Shown here: one piece after another, positions 15,981-22,612 of the stretch
Layout: the number at the start of each line of letters is the position of its first letter
Numbering within the stretch: position 1 is the stretch's first letter
Origin: JAQSWP01 sp050185515
GTDB lineage: Bacteria > Pseudomonadota > Alphaproteobacteria > Reyranellales > JAQSWP01
NCBI GenBank assembly: GCA_050185515.1
Contig: JBFWZG010000046.1
Location: 1-22,612, forward strand
DNA length: 22,612 nucleotides
Reading direction: 5' to 3'
Notes under the pieces: generated by a model
Database searches by the model: none
Told to the model about the DNA's origin: nothing
The model's input: the letters and a program-made list of their open reading frames with translations, nothing else
Position numbers and translations under genes: made by a program

Positions 15981-16010
15981 GTATTAATTGAGCCGCAGAA
16001 TATGGTTCAA
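15981..16010 (-). promoter_or_regulatory. Candidate promoter for the DegP-type protease
   Basis: On the minus strand TTGAAC and TAATAC are separated by 18 bases in an A/T-rich patch about 80 bases before the GTG start. TTGAAC matches the -35 consensus at four of six positions. I looked for an envelope-stress sigma motif (GGAAC type) and saw no convincing pair. This is a visual call only. Confidence 0.35.
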
Positions 16011-16071
16011 ATGTGGCGAGGCCCCCGGCGCGACAGCGTCGAGGGCCCCGATACCTTTGTGTTGCGAGCGC

Positions 16072-16971
16072 TCAGCGGCTCGGTGCAGCCAGCGGAGCGC
16101 CGCCGACGCCCTGAGTGCCGAAATAGCGGAAGAATTCGCTGTTCTCGGGCGAGATGATCATCGTCGTGTCGTTCTTGCCCAGGGACTGGCGATAGGCCTC
16201 CATCGATCGGTAGAACGAGAAGAACGACGGGTCGCGGCCGAACGCGTCGGCGTAGATCTTGATCGCCTGCGCGTCGCCTTCGCCGCGGGCGATCTCAGCC
16301 TGGCGCCTGGCTTCCGACTGGATGATGACGACCTCGCGGTCGGCGTTGGCGCGGATGCGCTGGTTCTCCTCGGCGCCCTCGGCGCGGATCTGGCGCGCCT
16401 CCTGCTCGCGCTGCGTTTGCATGCGGCGGTAGACGGCTTCGGAGTTTTCCACGGGCAGATCGAGGCGCTTCAGCCGCACGTCCAGCACCTGGACGCCGAA
16501 GGATTTCGCCTCGCGATCGACCTGTTCGGTGATGTCGCGCATCAGCGCGATGCGCTGCGACGTCAGCACCTGCTGCAGGTTGGCGTCGCCCAACGCACGG
16601 CGAATAGCCGACTGGATCACCGGAGCGAGACGGGCGCGCAGGCCGATCTCGTTCTGCACCGACTGGAAGAACCTGAGCGGATCGATGATCTGGACGCGGG
16701 CATAGGCGTCGACCTCGAGCCGCTTCTGCTCGCCGAGAATGTAGCTTTCGGCCGGCACGTCGAAATCGAGAACGCGCCGGTCGAAATAGACCACGTCCTG
16801 CAGCAGCGGCACCTTGAACTTCAGGCCCGGCTCGGTCTCGACGTCCCTGATCTCGCCGAACTGACGCACGATCGCCTGCTGGCGCGGGTCGACGACGTAG
16901 AACGAGCTGTAGGCGACGAAGACCAGGACGGCGACGACGACCAGGAGCGCGGTGGCGATCGGATTCTTCAT
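16072..16971 (-). CDS. hflC: FtsH protease modulator HflC (SPFH/prohibitin family)
   Basis: A 299-residue membrane protein that assembles with HflK into a large periplasm-facing cage around FtsH. An N-terminal membrane span lies at about residues 6-24, followed by the SPFH/band-7 domain with SFYVVDPRQQAIVRQFGEI and the coiled-coil-rich segment at about 180-240 (QREQEARQIRAEGAEEN). The C-terminal part contains FFSFYRSMEAYRQSL, typical of HflC. The ATG at 16971 overlaps the hflK stop by four bases (ATGA), so coupled translation and balanced stoichiometry are expected. Imperfect inverted G/C sequence downstream (about 16020-16050) might end transcription but lacks a T-run. Confidence 0.97.
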   Translation of the reverse strand: MKNPIATALLVVVAVLVFVAYSSFYVVDPRQQAIVRQFGEIRDVETEPGLKFKVPLLQDVVYFDRRVLDFDVPAESYILGEQKRLEVDAYARVQIIDPLRFFQSVQNEIGLRARLAPVIQSAIRRALGDANLQQVLTSQRIALMRDITEQVDREAKSFGVQVLDVRLKRLDLPVENSEAVYRRMQTQREQEARQIRAEGAEENQRIRANADREVVIIQSEARRQAEIARGEGDAQAIKIYADAFGRDPSFFSFYRSMEAYRQSLGKNDTTMIISPENSEFFRYFGTQGVGGAPLAAPSR

Positions 16972-18155
16972 CGCGTGCCTCCCTGCGGCGAAACCTGCGG
17001 CGCGTTCTGGCCCGGCGCGTTGCGCAGCGCCGGCAGCGGAAGATAGGGCACGACCCCCGAACCGCCCGACGACTTGTCGATCAGCACCTTGTTCATGTTG
17101 CGCAAGACTTCTTCCATCGTCTCGATGTAGATGCGTTCCTTGGTCACGTCCTTGGCCTGGGAGTACTCGTTGTAGACCGAGATGAAGCGCTGGGCATCGC
17201 CCTGCGCCCGGTTCAGAACCTCGGCGCGATAGGCCTCGCCCTGCTGAATCAGACGTTCGGCCTCGCCCTTGGCGCGAGGGATCACTTCGTTGCGATAGGC
17301 CTGGGCCTCGTTGATGGCGCGCTCCTTGTCCTGCCGCGCCGCCTGCACGTCGTTGAACGCGGCGATCACCGATGCCGGCGGGTTGACTGGCAGAAGCTGG
17401 ATCGACAGCACGGATATGCCCGACTTGTAGGAGTCCAGAATGCGCTGGATCTGCGCCGCCGATTCCTCCTGGATCGCCGCCCTTCCCTGGGTCAGCGCCG
17501 TCTGCAGTTCGGTGCGGCCGATCACTTCGCGCATCGCCGCCTCGGCGGCGCTGCGCACCGCCTCTTCGGGATTGCGTATGTTGAATGCGAAGTCGAACGC
17601 GTTCTTGACCATCCAGACAACGTTGAACTGGATGTCGATGATGTTCTCGTCGGCCGTCAGCATGAGGCTGCCGCGCTCGCGCTGCTGGGCGACGTTGACG
17701 CTGCGCACCGTCATGGTCGAGGGCTCGTAGCCCAGCGGCAGGGTCCGCTGCGAGGTGACGTTGACGACCTCGACGTCGCCGATCGGCGCCGGCCAGTTGA
17801 AGTTAAGGCCTTCACCGGTGGTCGTCGTATAGCGGCCGAGCACCAGCTCAAGGCCCTGTTCGCGGGTTTCGACGCGATACAGTCCCGACAACAGCCAGGC
17901 GATGACCAGCACAAGGACGACGAGAATGATGCCGCGCTTGGAACTGAAACCGCCGGGCAAGATGTTGCGAACGCGGTCCTGACCCTTGCGCAGCAGATCC
18001 TCTATGTCGGGGGGACGCGGGCCGCCGAAGCCGCCACCGCCGCCGCCGCGGTTGCCGCCGCCGCCCGAATTATTGCCGCCGCCCCACGGGCCGCCGCCAC
18101 CACCCCCTCCGGAGCCCCAAGGGCCGCCGCCACCCGACTTGTCGTTCCAGGGCAT
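16968..18155 (-). CDS. hflK: FtsH protease modulator HflK (SPFH/prohibitin family)
   Basis: A 395-residue partner of HflC. The N-terminal ~48 residues are extremely glycine-rich with repeated PWG units (at 12-14 and 23-25), ending in the family motif DIEDLLRKGQDRV at 50-62. A membrane span follows at about 74-92, then the SPFH domain from about 93 and a coiled-coil segment with NDVQAARQDKERAINEAQAYRNEV. The C-terminus is proline- and glycine-containing. The start at MPWNDK was chosen because glycine-rich HflK proteins begin this way and GGAAGAGG lies four bases before the ATG. Further in-frame upstream codons read through non-conserved sequence and the promoter region. The gene is divergent from mrp. 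Confidence 0.97.
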   Translation of the reverse strand: MPWNDKSGGGGPWGSGGGGGGGPWGGGNNSGGGGNRGGGGGGFGGPRPPDIEDLLRKGQDRVRNILPGGFSSKRGIILVVLVLVIAWLLSGLYRVETREQGLELVLGRYTTTTGEGLNFNWPAPIGDVEVVNVTSQRTLPLGYEPSTMTVRSVNVAQQRERGSLMLTADENIIDIQFNVVWMVKNAFDFAFNIRNPEEAVRSAAEAAMREVIGRTELQTALTQGRAAIQEESAAQIQRILDSYKSGISVLSIQLLPVNPPASVIAAFNDVQAARQDKERAINEAQAYRNEVIPRAKGEAERLIQQGEAYRAEVLNRAQGDAQRFISVYNEYSQAKDVTKERIYIETMEEVLRNMNKVLIDKSSGGSGVVPYLPLPALRNAPGQNAPQVSPQGGTR

Positions 18156-18252
18156 TGCGCCTCTTCCTGTTCGTTTCGTCCGCCCAATTCCGCCTGCGGC
18201 GGTTCGCAGGGTATAGGGCAGATGCCGCCGGGGCGCAAACTTGCCGCCCCCC

Positions 18253-18281
18253 TTGCACTTCACCCCACCGACAGGCCATAT
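18253..18281 (+). promoter_or_regulatory. Candidate promoter for mrp
   Basis: TTGCAC and CCATAT are separated by 17 bases, 43 bases before the mrp start. The same bases also read CTTGCA and CCATAT, which loosely resembles heat-shock sigma-32 promoters. The -10 box overlaps that of the opposing hflK candidate. Visual call only. Confidence 0.3.
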
Positions 18282-18305
18282 CGTCTGCAAATGCTGGGTT
18301 TTCAA
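18277..18305 (-). promoter_or_regulatory. Candidate promoter for hflKC
   Basis: On the minus strand TTGAAA (five of six to consensus) and GATATG (three of six) are separated by 17 bases. A transcript would have a leader of about 110-115 bases before the hflK ATG. Its -10 box shares the central ATAT with the plus-strand mrp candidate. Confidence 0.3.
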
Positions 18306-18324
18306 GCTTTTGCGGTGAAGTTCG

Positions 18325-19446
18325 ATGGCTGAAGTTGCGGAACAGTCGATTCTGGACGCCCTGCGCGGGGTGAAGGATGGCGATGGCGACATCGTCGGTC
18401 GCGGCATGGTGAGCGGCATCGCCACGCGCAGCGGTCATGTCCGGTTCGCCATCGACGTCGATCCTGCCCGCGGCAGTGCGCTGGAGCCCATGCGCCAGGC
18501 GGCGGAGCGCGCGGTCGCCTCTCTGCCAGGCGTGCTGTCGGTCACCGCCGTCCTCACCGCCGAGCGCGCCGCCGCTGCCGCTGCCGCACCGAAAGCGTCG
18601 CCCTCCAGGCCGCCGCAACAACAGCCGCAGACGCCCGGTGGTCAGCGCCAGGCCGTGCCCGGCGTCAGCCATGTCGTCGCGGTCGCCTCGGGCAAAGGCG
18701 GCGTCGGAAAATCCACCACCGCGGTCAATCTGGCGCTGGCGCTGGCGGCAGGCGGCCGCAAGGTCGGACTGCTCGACGCCGACATCTACGGCCCGTCGAT
18801 TCCCCGCATGATGGGCATCAACCGCCGGCCCGACAGCAAGGACGGCAAGACTCTCATTCCGATCCAGAACTGGGGCATTGCCTGCATGTCGATCGGATTC
18901 ATGATCGCCGAGGACACGCCGATGATCTGGCGTGGCCCGATGGTGATCTCCGCCCTGCAGCAGATGCTCTACGACGTCGCCTGGGGCGAGCTCGACGTGC
19001 TGGTTGTCGATCTGCCGCCGGGCACGGGCGACGCGCAGCTGACCATGGCGCAGCGCGTGCCGCTGGCCGGCGCGGTCATCGTCTCGACGCCGCAGGACAT
19101 CGCGCTGATCGATGCGCGCAAGGGCCTCAACATGTTCCGCAAGGTCTCGGTGCCGGTGCTCGGCATCGTCGAGAACATGAGCTACTTCCTGTGCCCGCAC
19201 TGCGGCGAGCGCTCGGACATTTTCGGCCATGGCGGAGCGCGCGACGAGGCCACCCGGCTGGGGGTGCCTTTTCTCGGCGAGGTGCCGCTGCATCTCGACA
19301 TTCGCACCACGTCGGACGAGGGCACGCCGATCGTCGCCAGCCGGCCCGATGCGCCGCAATCTGCCGCCTATCGGTCGATCGCCGAACGGGTGTGGCAGGA
19401 ATTGCAGGGCGCACAGCGGCCCAAGCCGCGCATCCTCGTGCAGTAG
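18325..19446 (+). CDS. mrp: Mrp/ApbC-family Fe-S cluster carrier ATPase
   Basis: A 373-residue P-loop NTPase that binds and delivers Fe-S clusters to apoproteins. The N-terminal MIP18/DUF59-type domain spans about 5-78. An alanine- and proline-rich linker (about 80-112, with QQQPQ) joins it to the ATPase domain. The deviant Walker A GKGGVGKST lies at 123-131, DADIYGPSIPRMMG at 151-164, and DLPPGTGD at 229-236. The cluster-binding CxxC is C290-P-H-C293 after ENMSYFL. Length is normal. The ATG at 18325 has only a weak GTGAAG upstream. It is divergent from hflK and convergent with the acetyltransferase gene, whose stop lies 24 bases away. Confidence 0.96.
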   Translation: MAEVAEQSILDALRGVKDGDGDIVGRGMVSGIATRSGHVRFAIDVDPARGSALEPMRQAAERAVASLPGVLSVTAVLTAERAAAAAAAPKASPSRPPQQQPQTPGGQRQAVPGVSHVVAVASGKGGVGKSTTAVNLALALAAGGRKVGLLDADIYGPSIPRMMGINRRPDSKDGKTLIPIQNWGIACMSIGFMIAEDTPMIWRGPMVISALQQMLYDVAWGELDVLVVDLPPGTGDAQLTMAQRVPLAGAVIVSTPQDIALIDARKGLNMFRKVSVPVLGIVENMSYFLCPHCGERSDIFGHGGARDEATRLGVPFLGEVPLHLDIRTTSDEGTPIVASRPDAPQSAAYRSIAERVWQELQGAQRPKPRILVQ

Positions 19447-19470
19447 CCGTCGACGGTCGCCGCTTCGGCC

Positions 19471-20001
19471 TCAGGCGCGCTTGCGACGCCTGCCGGCCGG
19501 ACGCGCCGCGCCCGGCGGCTTGCCGATCATGCCGCCGACGCCGTCCAGCGCGTCGGCCGTCAGCCCCAGGGCAAGGAAGCGGCGTTCCTCGACCGGGCCC
19601 GGCAAGGCGAGTTTCAGCGCCTGCTCGCGGGTGAAGCCGAACGGGTTGTAGTATTCGGGATCGCCCACCAGCACGATGATCTTGTGCCCCTGCGAGCGCG
19701 CCTGCTCGATGCCATGCCGCATCAGCGCCTTGCCGTAGCCCAGCCCGCGCAGCTCCGGCTGCACGGCCAGCGGGCCCAGCAGTACTGCAGGCGTCCTGCC
19801 GTCGATCATGATCGGCCAGAAGCGCAGGCTGGCGAGCAGGGCGCCATCGTCGCCCAGCGCCACGAAGCACAGCGCCGCATCGCGCGCCACGCCGTCGCGG
19901 AGGCGATAGACCGTCTTGGCGTAACGGTCGGACCCGAAGGCGACGTCGTTCAGCTTCTCGACCGCAGCCGCGTCAAGCGGCCGTTCAACCAGGATCTTCA
20001 T
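19471..20001 (-). CDS. GNAT-family N-acetyltransferase (YhbS-like)
   Basis: A 176-residue acetyl-CoA-dependent acyltransferase. The acetyl-CoA pyrophosphate-binding segment is VQPELRGLGYGKALM at about 80-94, and DPEYYNPFGF at about 114-123 matches YhbS-type members. The C-terminus ends in a basic tail (RPAGRRRKRA). Substrate is unknown; small amines, tRNA or protein N-termini are all possible for this fold. The start at MKILVE was chosen because GAGGA lies about eight bases upstream and the upstream in-frame extension is not conserved-looking. A strong intrinsic terminator ends 40 bases before this start, so expression may depend on read-through or on a promoter in that short gap. Confidence 0.88.
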   Translation of the reverse strand: MKILVERPLDAAAVEKLNDVAFGSDRYAKTVYRLRDGVARDAALCFVALGDDGALLASLRFWPIMIDGRTPAVLLGPLAVQPELRGLGYGKALMRHGIEQARSQGHKIIVLVGDPEYYNPFGFTREQALKLALPGPVEERRFLALGLTADALDGVGGMIGKPPGAARPAGRRRKRA

Positions 20002-20040
20002 GGCGGAGTCCTCGGGGGCGAAACGCCCAGCAAGTGGACA

Positions 20041-20070
20041 TAAAAAAAGCGGCAAACCGATGATGCCGCT
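20041..20070 (-). terminator. Textbook intrinsic terminator upstream of the acetyltransferase gene
   Basis: On the minus strand AGCGGCA and TGCCGCT pair around a 9-base loop and are followed by a run of seven T, then ATG. This is the best-formed terminator in the window. It cannot serve the acetyltransferase, since it lies before its start. It ends either a short RNA transcribed from about 20215 or read-through from the secreted hypothetical gene 200 bases upstream, or it acts as an attenuator. Confidence 0.85.
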
Positions 20071-20075
20071 GTGCC

Positions 20076-20123
20076 GTCCCGCTCGCCGGCGGTTCCAAGT
20101 CGGAACCGCCTCTCAGCCGGGAC
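20076..20123 (-). other. Long RNA hairpin within the short unannotated unit
   Basis: An inner perfect stem of 9 bases (GGCGGTTCC and GGAACCGCC, loop of five) is extended by an outer stem GTCCCG/CGGGAC with an internal loop between. The structure begins at the end of the 26-codon ORF, covering its stop codon, and ends five bases before the terminator stem. Two structured elements in tandem suggest a functional RNA. Confidence 0.6.
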
Positions 20124-20193
20124 AAGAATGGCGCAGCAGCCGCGCCCGGATTTCCGGGCGGCTCGTACGTCGTCGGACGATGAGGCGCTGCAT
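20113..20193 (-). CDS. Possible 26-residue arginine-rich small protein or leader peptide
   Basis: The ATG at 20193 is preceded by GGGAGAAG, with roughly eight bases between, and the frame closes with TGA at 20115-20113. The peptide starts MQRLIVRRRTS, has eight arginines in 26 residues and ends in HSCPG. I recognise no family. It lies between a promoter-like pair and a strong terminator, which is the main reason to take it seriously. DUF1127 proteins are small and arginine-rich, but this one is shorter and lacks their motif. It could be a leader peptide for the downstream acetyltransferase, or coincidental. Confidence 0.35.
   Translation of the reverse strand: MQRLIVRRRTSRPEIRARLLRHSCPG
20143..20160 (-). 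other. Small hairpin within the 26-codon ORF
   Basis: Perfect 7-base arms (CGCCCGG and CCGGGCG) enclose a 4-base loop. It is the first of three consecutive stem-loops on the minus strand, followed by the hairpin at 20076-20123 and the terminator at 20041-20070. Confidence 0.5.
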
Positions 20194-20222
20194 GGCTCGA
20201 TCTTCTCCCAAACTGCTCAAGC

Positions 20223-20250
20223 AAGATAACATCATCCCCCCGCGTTACAA
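20223..20250 (-). promoter_or_regulatory. Candidate promoter for the short unit at 20041-20215
   Basis: On the minus strand TTGTAA and TATCTT are separated by 16 bases, each matching consensus at four of six positions. Transcription would start near 20215, about 22 bases before the small ORF, giving an RNA of roughly 175 bases up to the terminator. It lies just past the stop codon of the secreted hypothetical gene. Confidence 0.4.
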
Positions 20251-20266
20251 GGGGTCTTTGCGGATT

Positions 20267-20848
20267 TTACAGATCGGCCGCGAAGCCGGTCGGCAGGTCG
20301 ACGCCGCTCGCGCCGGCGGCGCGCAGCAGGTCGGCCACTTTCGCGCTGGAATTCTCGGCGCCGTTGGCGATCGCCATGGCGCGACGATCGTAGCCGGCAA
20401 GCTCGCGTTCCAGCCCCGCCGAATAGGCGTTGATCTTCGCGACCTGCTTGGGGCTGAGCGTCAGGCGCTTGGGCTGTTTCATGAGCGGCAGCCGCTCGCG
20501 CATCAAGGCAACGTCGCGCAGGTGCAGGCTACGCTGCTTGGCATAGGCACGCAGGCAGCCCAGCAGCTCGCGGCCGATCTGCGCGTAAAGCTCGCCCCAT
20601 TCGCGCCAGTCGCCGGCCTCCGAACCGGCCTCGGGCCGCAGCCTGGAGAAGACCTGCTCGAGCTTGTCGGCATCGGCGGCGCACAGATCGAGCTGATCCC
20701 GGATTGCCGAGCGGCTGACCTGCGCCGCCTCATAGGCCAGCACGGCGTCCTGCGGCGTGAGCGGCCGCGGGGTCTGCGCGCTCGAAGCGCCGATGCCGGC
20801 CGCGAGCAGCAGCACGGCTAGCACGATCCTCGCGGCCATCTCCCCCAT
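20267..20848 (-). CDS. Hypothetical secreted protein
   Basis: A 193-residue protein I do not recognise. A signal peptide is clear: a basic start, a hydrophobic core (IVLAVLLLAAGIG) and a likely cut after ASSA near residue 24, placing the rest in the periplasm. The mature part is predominantly helical and charged, with only two cysteines (C56 and C98), which could form a disulphide. Phrases such as LTPQDAVLAYEAAQ and LTLSPKQVAKINAYSAGL give no family assignment. Two starts are possible, at 20848 or 20839; the GGGGGAG run directly abuts the second ATG, too close to serve it, so 20848 is listed. It is divergent from the membrane protein gene, with 87 bases between them. Confidence 0.7.
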   Translation of the reverse strand: MGEMAARIVLAVLLLAAGIGASSAQTPRPLTPQDAVLAYEAAQVSRSAIRDQLDLCAADADKLEQVFSRLRPEAGSEAGDWREWGELYAQIGRELLGCLRAYAKQRSLHLRDVALMRERLPLMKQPKRLTLSPKQVAKINAYSAGLERELAGYDRRAMAIANGAENSSAKVADLLRAAGASGVDLPTGFAADL

Positions 20849-20935
20849 GCTTCGGCATTAGCGTGCGGCGAGCCCAGTGGCAAGGCGGGGCGTTTGCGCG
20901 CCCGGACGGTTTGGCGCAAGGTAGCGCGCCGCGCC

Positions 20936-22597
20936 ATGACTGCATCCACACAACGAATTGCCAGCGATTCCAGCATGCTGCCGCTCGCTGCTGCGGCGAC
21001 GCTCTATGTCGCGCTTGTCGCCGCCGCCGTCTGGCACGTGCTCGCCGCCGCCGGCGAGCCGGTCTATGCGATGGACGACGTCTACATCCATATGGCGCTG
21101 GCAAAAAACCTGGCGGCGCATGGCGTCTATGGGGTGACGCCGTTCGAGGCAACGCATGCCTCGTCCTCGCCGCTTTGGGTTCTGCTGCTGGCCGCGGGCT
21201 TTGCCGTGCTTGGCCCGTGGATCTGGTGGCCTGGCCTGTTGGCGGGCCTGTCGGCGCTGGCGGTTCTGGCGGTATCCGATCGCTATCTGCGGCAGCAGAC
21301 GGTCGCGACCAAGCGTCCTGCCGCACAGACGGCGCGCGCCGGCGTGCTGTGCCTGATCGTCCTTGGCGCTTCGCTGCCGCCGCTCACATTGCAAGGCATG
21401 GAGCATCCGCTGCACGCCGCTGTCACTTTGCTGGCGGCGATGCTGGGCGCGGACGCAATCGCTGGCGGGCAGCGCTGTGGCCGGGGCGATCTGCTGCTGA
21501 TCGCGCTTTGCCTGACGCTGCCGGTCCTGCGCTACGAGAGCCTGTGGCTGACGGCGCTGCTTGCCGCCGGCCTGGCGTGGCGCGGCCGCTACCGACTTGC
21601 CGCAGGGCTCGCCATCGCCACGGCGCTGTCGATCTGCCTGGTCGGGTTCTGGGCCATGAGCCGCGGCCTGACCTTTCTGCCGGCCCCGATCCTGGCCAAG
21701 TCGGTCGGCCCGTTTCTGCTCTCCGACGATGGGCTGGTGCGTCTGGTGGCGCGCTTCACCTGGCACCCGCTGACCCGGATCGGGCGGGTGCCGCTGCTCA
21801 CCGTGCTGTTCGTCGCGGCGCTGATCTATGTCCTCGCTCGGCTGTGGCGGCTCAGGCTGGCGGCATTGGATGGAACAAGCACGGTCATGGCCGCGCTTTT
21901 CCTCGCCGGCACCTGGGCTCACGCCACCTTCGCCACCTTCGGCTGGGGTTCACGCTACGAGGCCTACCTCATCGTGCTGGGGCTGGCGTCGATGGGCGGC
22001 ATCGCCATCGATCTTGCCGGGCGTCTCGACGGCGCCAGCCGCGGGCCCCGTCTTGCCGCGCTGCTGGCCGGCTTCGCCGCCGCCCTGACGATCTATACCG
22101 GTTTCGGCCGCGCGCTGGAGACATGGCGCAACGCGCAATACGCCGCCGTCGAGGTGCTGAACCGCGACATCTATGTCGGCCGCTTCCTTGCCGCCGCCTA
22201 CCCACGTCAGCCCGTGCTGGCGATGAATATCGGCGCCGTGGTGTGGGAGGGCGAACCACGCCTGCTCGATGCACTGGCGCTGGGCTCGCCAGAGGCGCTG
22301 CGGTTGTTTCTGGCTGGAAAGCTCGATCCGGCGGCGCTCGACGCGCTGGCGAGACAGCACCGGGTGCGCGTGCTGGCAGTGTTCGAGGAATGGTTCGAGG
22401 CCTGGACCGGCGGCCGGCCGCCCTGGATACCGGTGGCGCAGATCGATGCCAGCAACGAGCGCCGGCAGCTGCGGCTGACCCTCTATGTGCTCGAGAAGAG
22501 CGAAGGCGATGAACTGGCGGCGAAGCTGCGGACCATCCGCCCGTCTGGCTCCTTCACTGTGCGAGTCAGGATCCTACCGCCTTACGGCGACGGTTGA
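20936..22597 (+). CDS. Multi-membrane-span protein with GT-C glycosyltransferase-like N-terminus
   Basis: A 553-residue inner membrane protein with about ten hydrophobic segments up to about residue 390 and a soluble C-terminal part. After the first span, the loop holds AMDDVYIHMALAKNLAAHGVYG, with a D47-D48 pair. This acidic pair followed by a stretch like ALAKNLAAHG resembles the first periplasmic loop of GT-C fold, lipid-linked-sugar-dependent glycosyltransferases (ArnT, AftB and relatives). Donor and acceptor cannot be inferred. The start at MTASTQ was preferred over an in-frame ATG 42 bases earlier because the latter lies in the divergent promoter gap; neither has a strong ribosome binding site. 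The last 15 bases of the window contain TCA at 22601-22603, which could be the stop of a convergent gene. Confidence 0.75.
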   Translation: MTASTQRIASDSSMLPLAAAATLYVALVAAAVWHVLAAAGEPVYAMDDVYIHMALAKNLAAHGVYGVTPFEATHASSSPLWVLLLAAGFAVLGPWIWWPGLLAGLSALAVLAVSDRYLRQQTVATKRPAAQTARAGVLCLIVLGASLPPLTLQGMEHPLHAAVTLLAAMLGADAIAGGQRCGRGDLLLIALCLTLPVLRYESLWLTALLAAGLAWRGRYRLAAGLAIATALSICLVGFWAMSRGLTFLPAPILAKSVGPFLLSDDGLVRLVARFTWHPLTRIGRVPLLTVLFVAALIYVLARLWRLRLAALDGTSTVMAALFLAGTWAHATFATFGWGSRYEAYLIVLGLASMGGIAIDLAGRLDGASRGPRLAALLAGFAAALTIYTGFGRALETWRNAQYAAVEVLNRDIYVGRFLAAAYPRQPVLAMNIGAVVWEGEPRLLDALALGSPEALRLFLAGKLDPAALDALARQHRVRVLAVFEEWFEAWTGGRPPWIPVAQIDASNERRQLRLTLYVLEKSEGDELAAKLRTIRPSGSFTVRVRILPPYGDG

Positions 22598-22612
22598 CGC
22601 TCAGGCCGGACG

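Noticed and set aside
16020..16050. Imperfect inverted G/C sequence after hflC as a terminator
   Set aside because: Pairing is interrupted and no T-run follows on the minus strand, so it is mentioned only as a weak possibility.
22598..22612. Possible end of a convergent minus-strand gene (TCA at 22601-22603)
   Set aside because: Only three or four codons would be inside the window, which is too little to call a gene.

Overview
This window is high-GC chromosomal DNA from an alphaproteobacterium. The evidence is the conserved order mreB-mreC-mreD-mrdA-rodA, ilvB-ilvN-(x)-ilvC next to miaA and serB, and hflK-hflC followed by a DegP-type protease. The protein sequences fit Rhodospirillales or a related order, but I cannot name a genus. 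I see no rRNA, tRNA, CRISPR array, insertion sequence, integrase or phage gene, so most of the window is ordinary core genome.

Layout. Positions 1-4610 (minus strand) hold the rod-shape and elongasome operon mreB > mreC > mreD > mrdA (PBP2) > rodA. The genes overlap or nearly touch, and rodA runs off the left edge. Positions 4611-5294 form the only long gene-free stretch: the upstream region of mreB plus the ilvC terminator. Positions 5295-9349 (minus) hold the branched-chain amino acid cluster ilvB > ilvN > LysE/RhtB-type exporter > ilvC, with miaA (tRNA dimethylallyltransferase) just upstream on the same strand. serB (phosphoserine phosphatase) runs divergently from miaA and is followed closely by a CurA-like NADP-dependent oxidoreductase. 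A Gfo/Idh/MocA oxidoreductase and a crotonase-family protein lie convergently (12428-14207). A strong hairpin terminator separates them from degP (14409-15902), which is followed upstream by hflC and hflK (minus). Mrp/ApbC, an Fe-S carrier P-loop ATPase, diverges from hflK (18325-19446). The right end holds a YhbS-like GNAT acetyltransferase, a compact unannotated transcription-unit-like element (20041-20250), a small secreted hypothetical protein and a multi-membrane-span GT-C-like protein.

How it fits together. MreB, MreC, MreD, PBP2 and RodA form the lateral-wall peptidoglycan synthesis machine. IlvB/IlvN make acetolactate or acetohydroxybutyrate, IlvC carries it forward, and the exporter between them may vent excess amino acid. 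HflK/HflC form the membrane scaffold that modulates FtsH, and DegP handles periplasmic protein quality control, so 14409-18155 is an envelope proteostasis block.

The least explained feature is 20041-20250 on the minus strand. It contains a promoter-like pair, a plausible ribosome binding site, a 26-codon arginine-rich ORF, two hairpins and a textbook intrinsic terminator ending 40 bases before the acetyltransferase start. It could be a small RNA or small-protein gene, or an attenuator for the acetyltransferase. Three enzymes also show substitutions in residues that are normally catalytic or metal-binding: the crotonase, SerB and IlvB.
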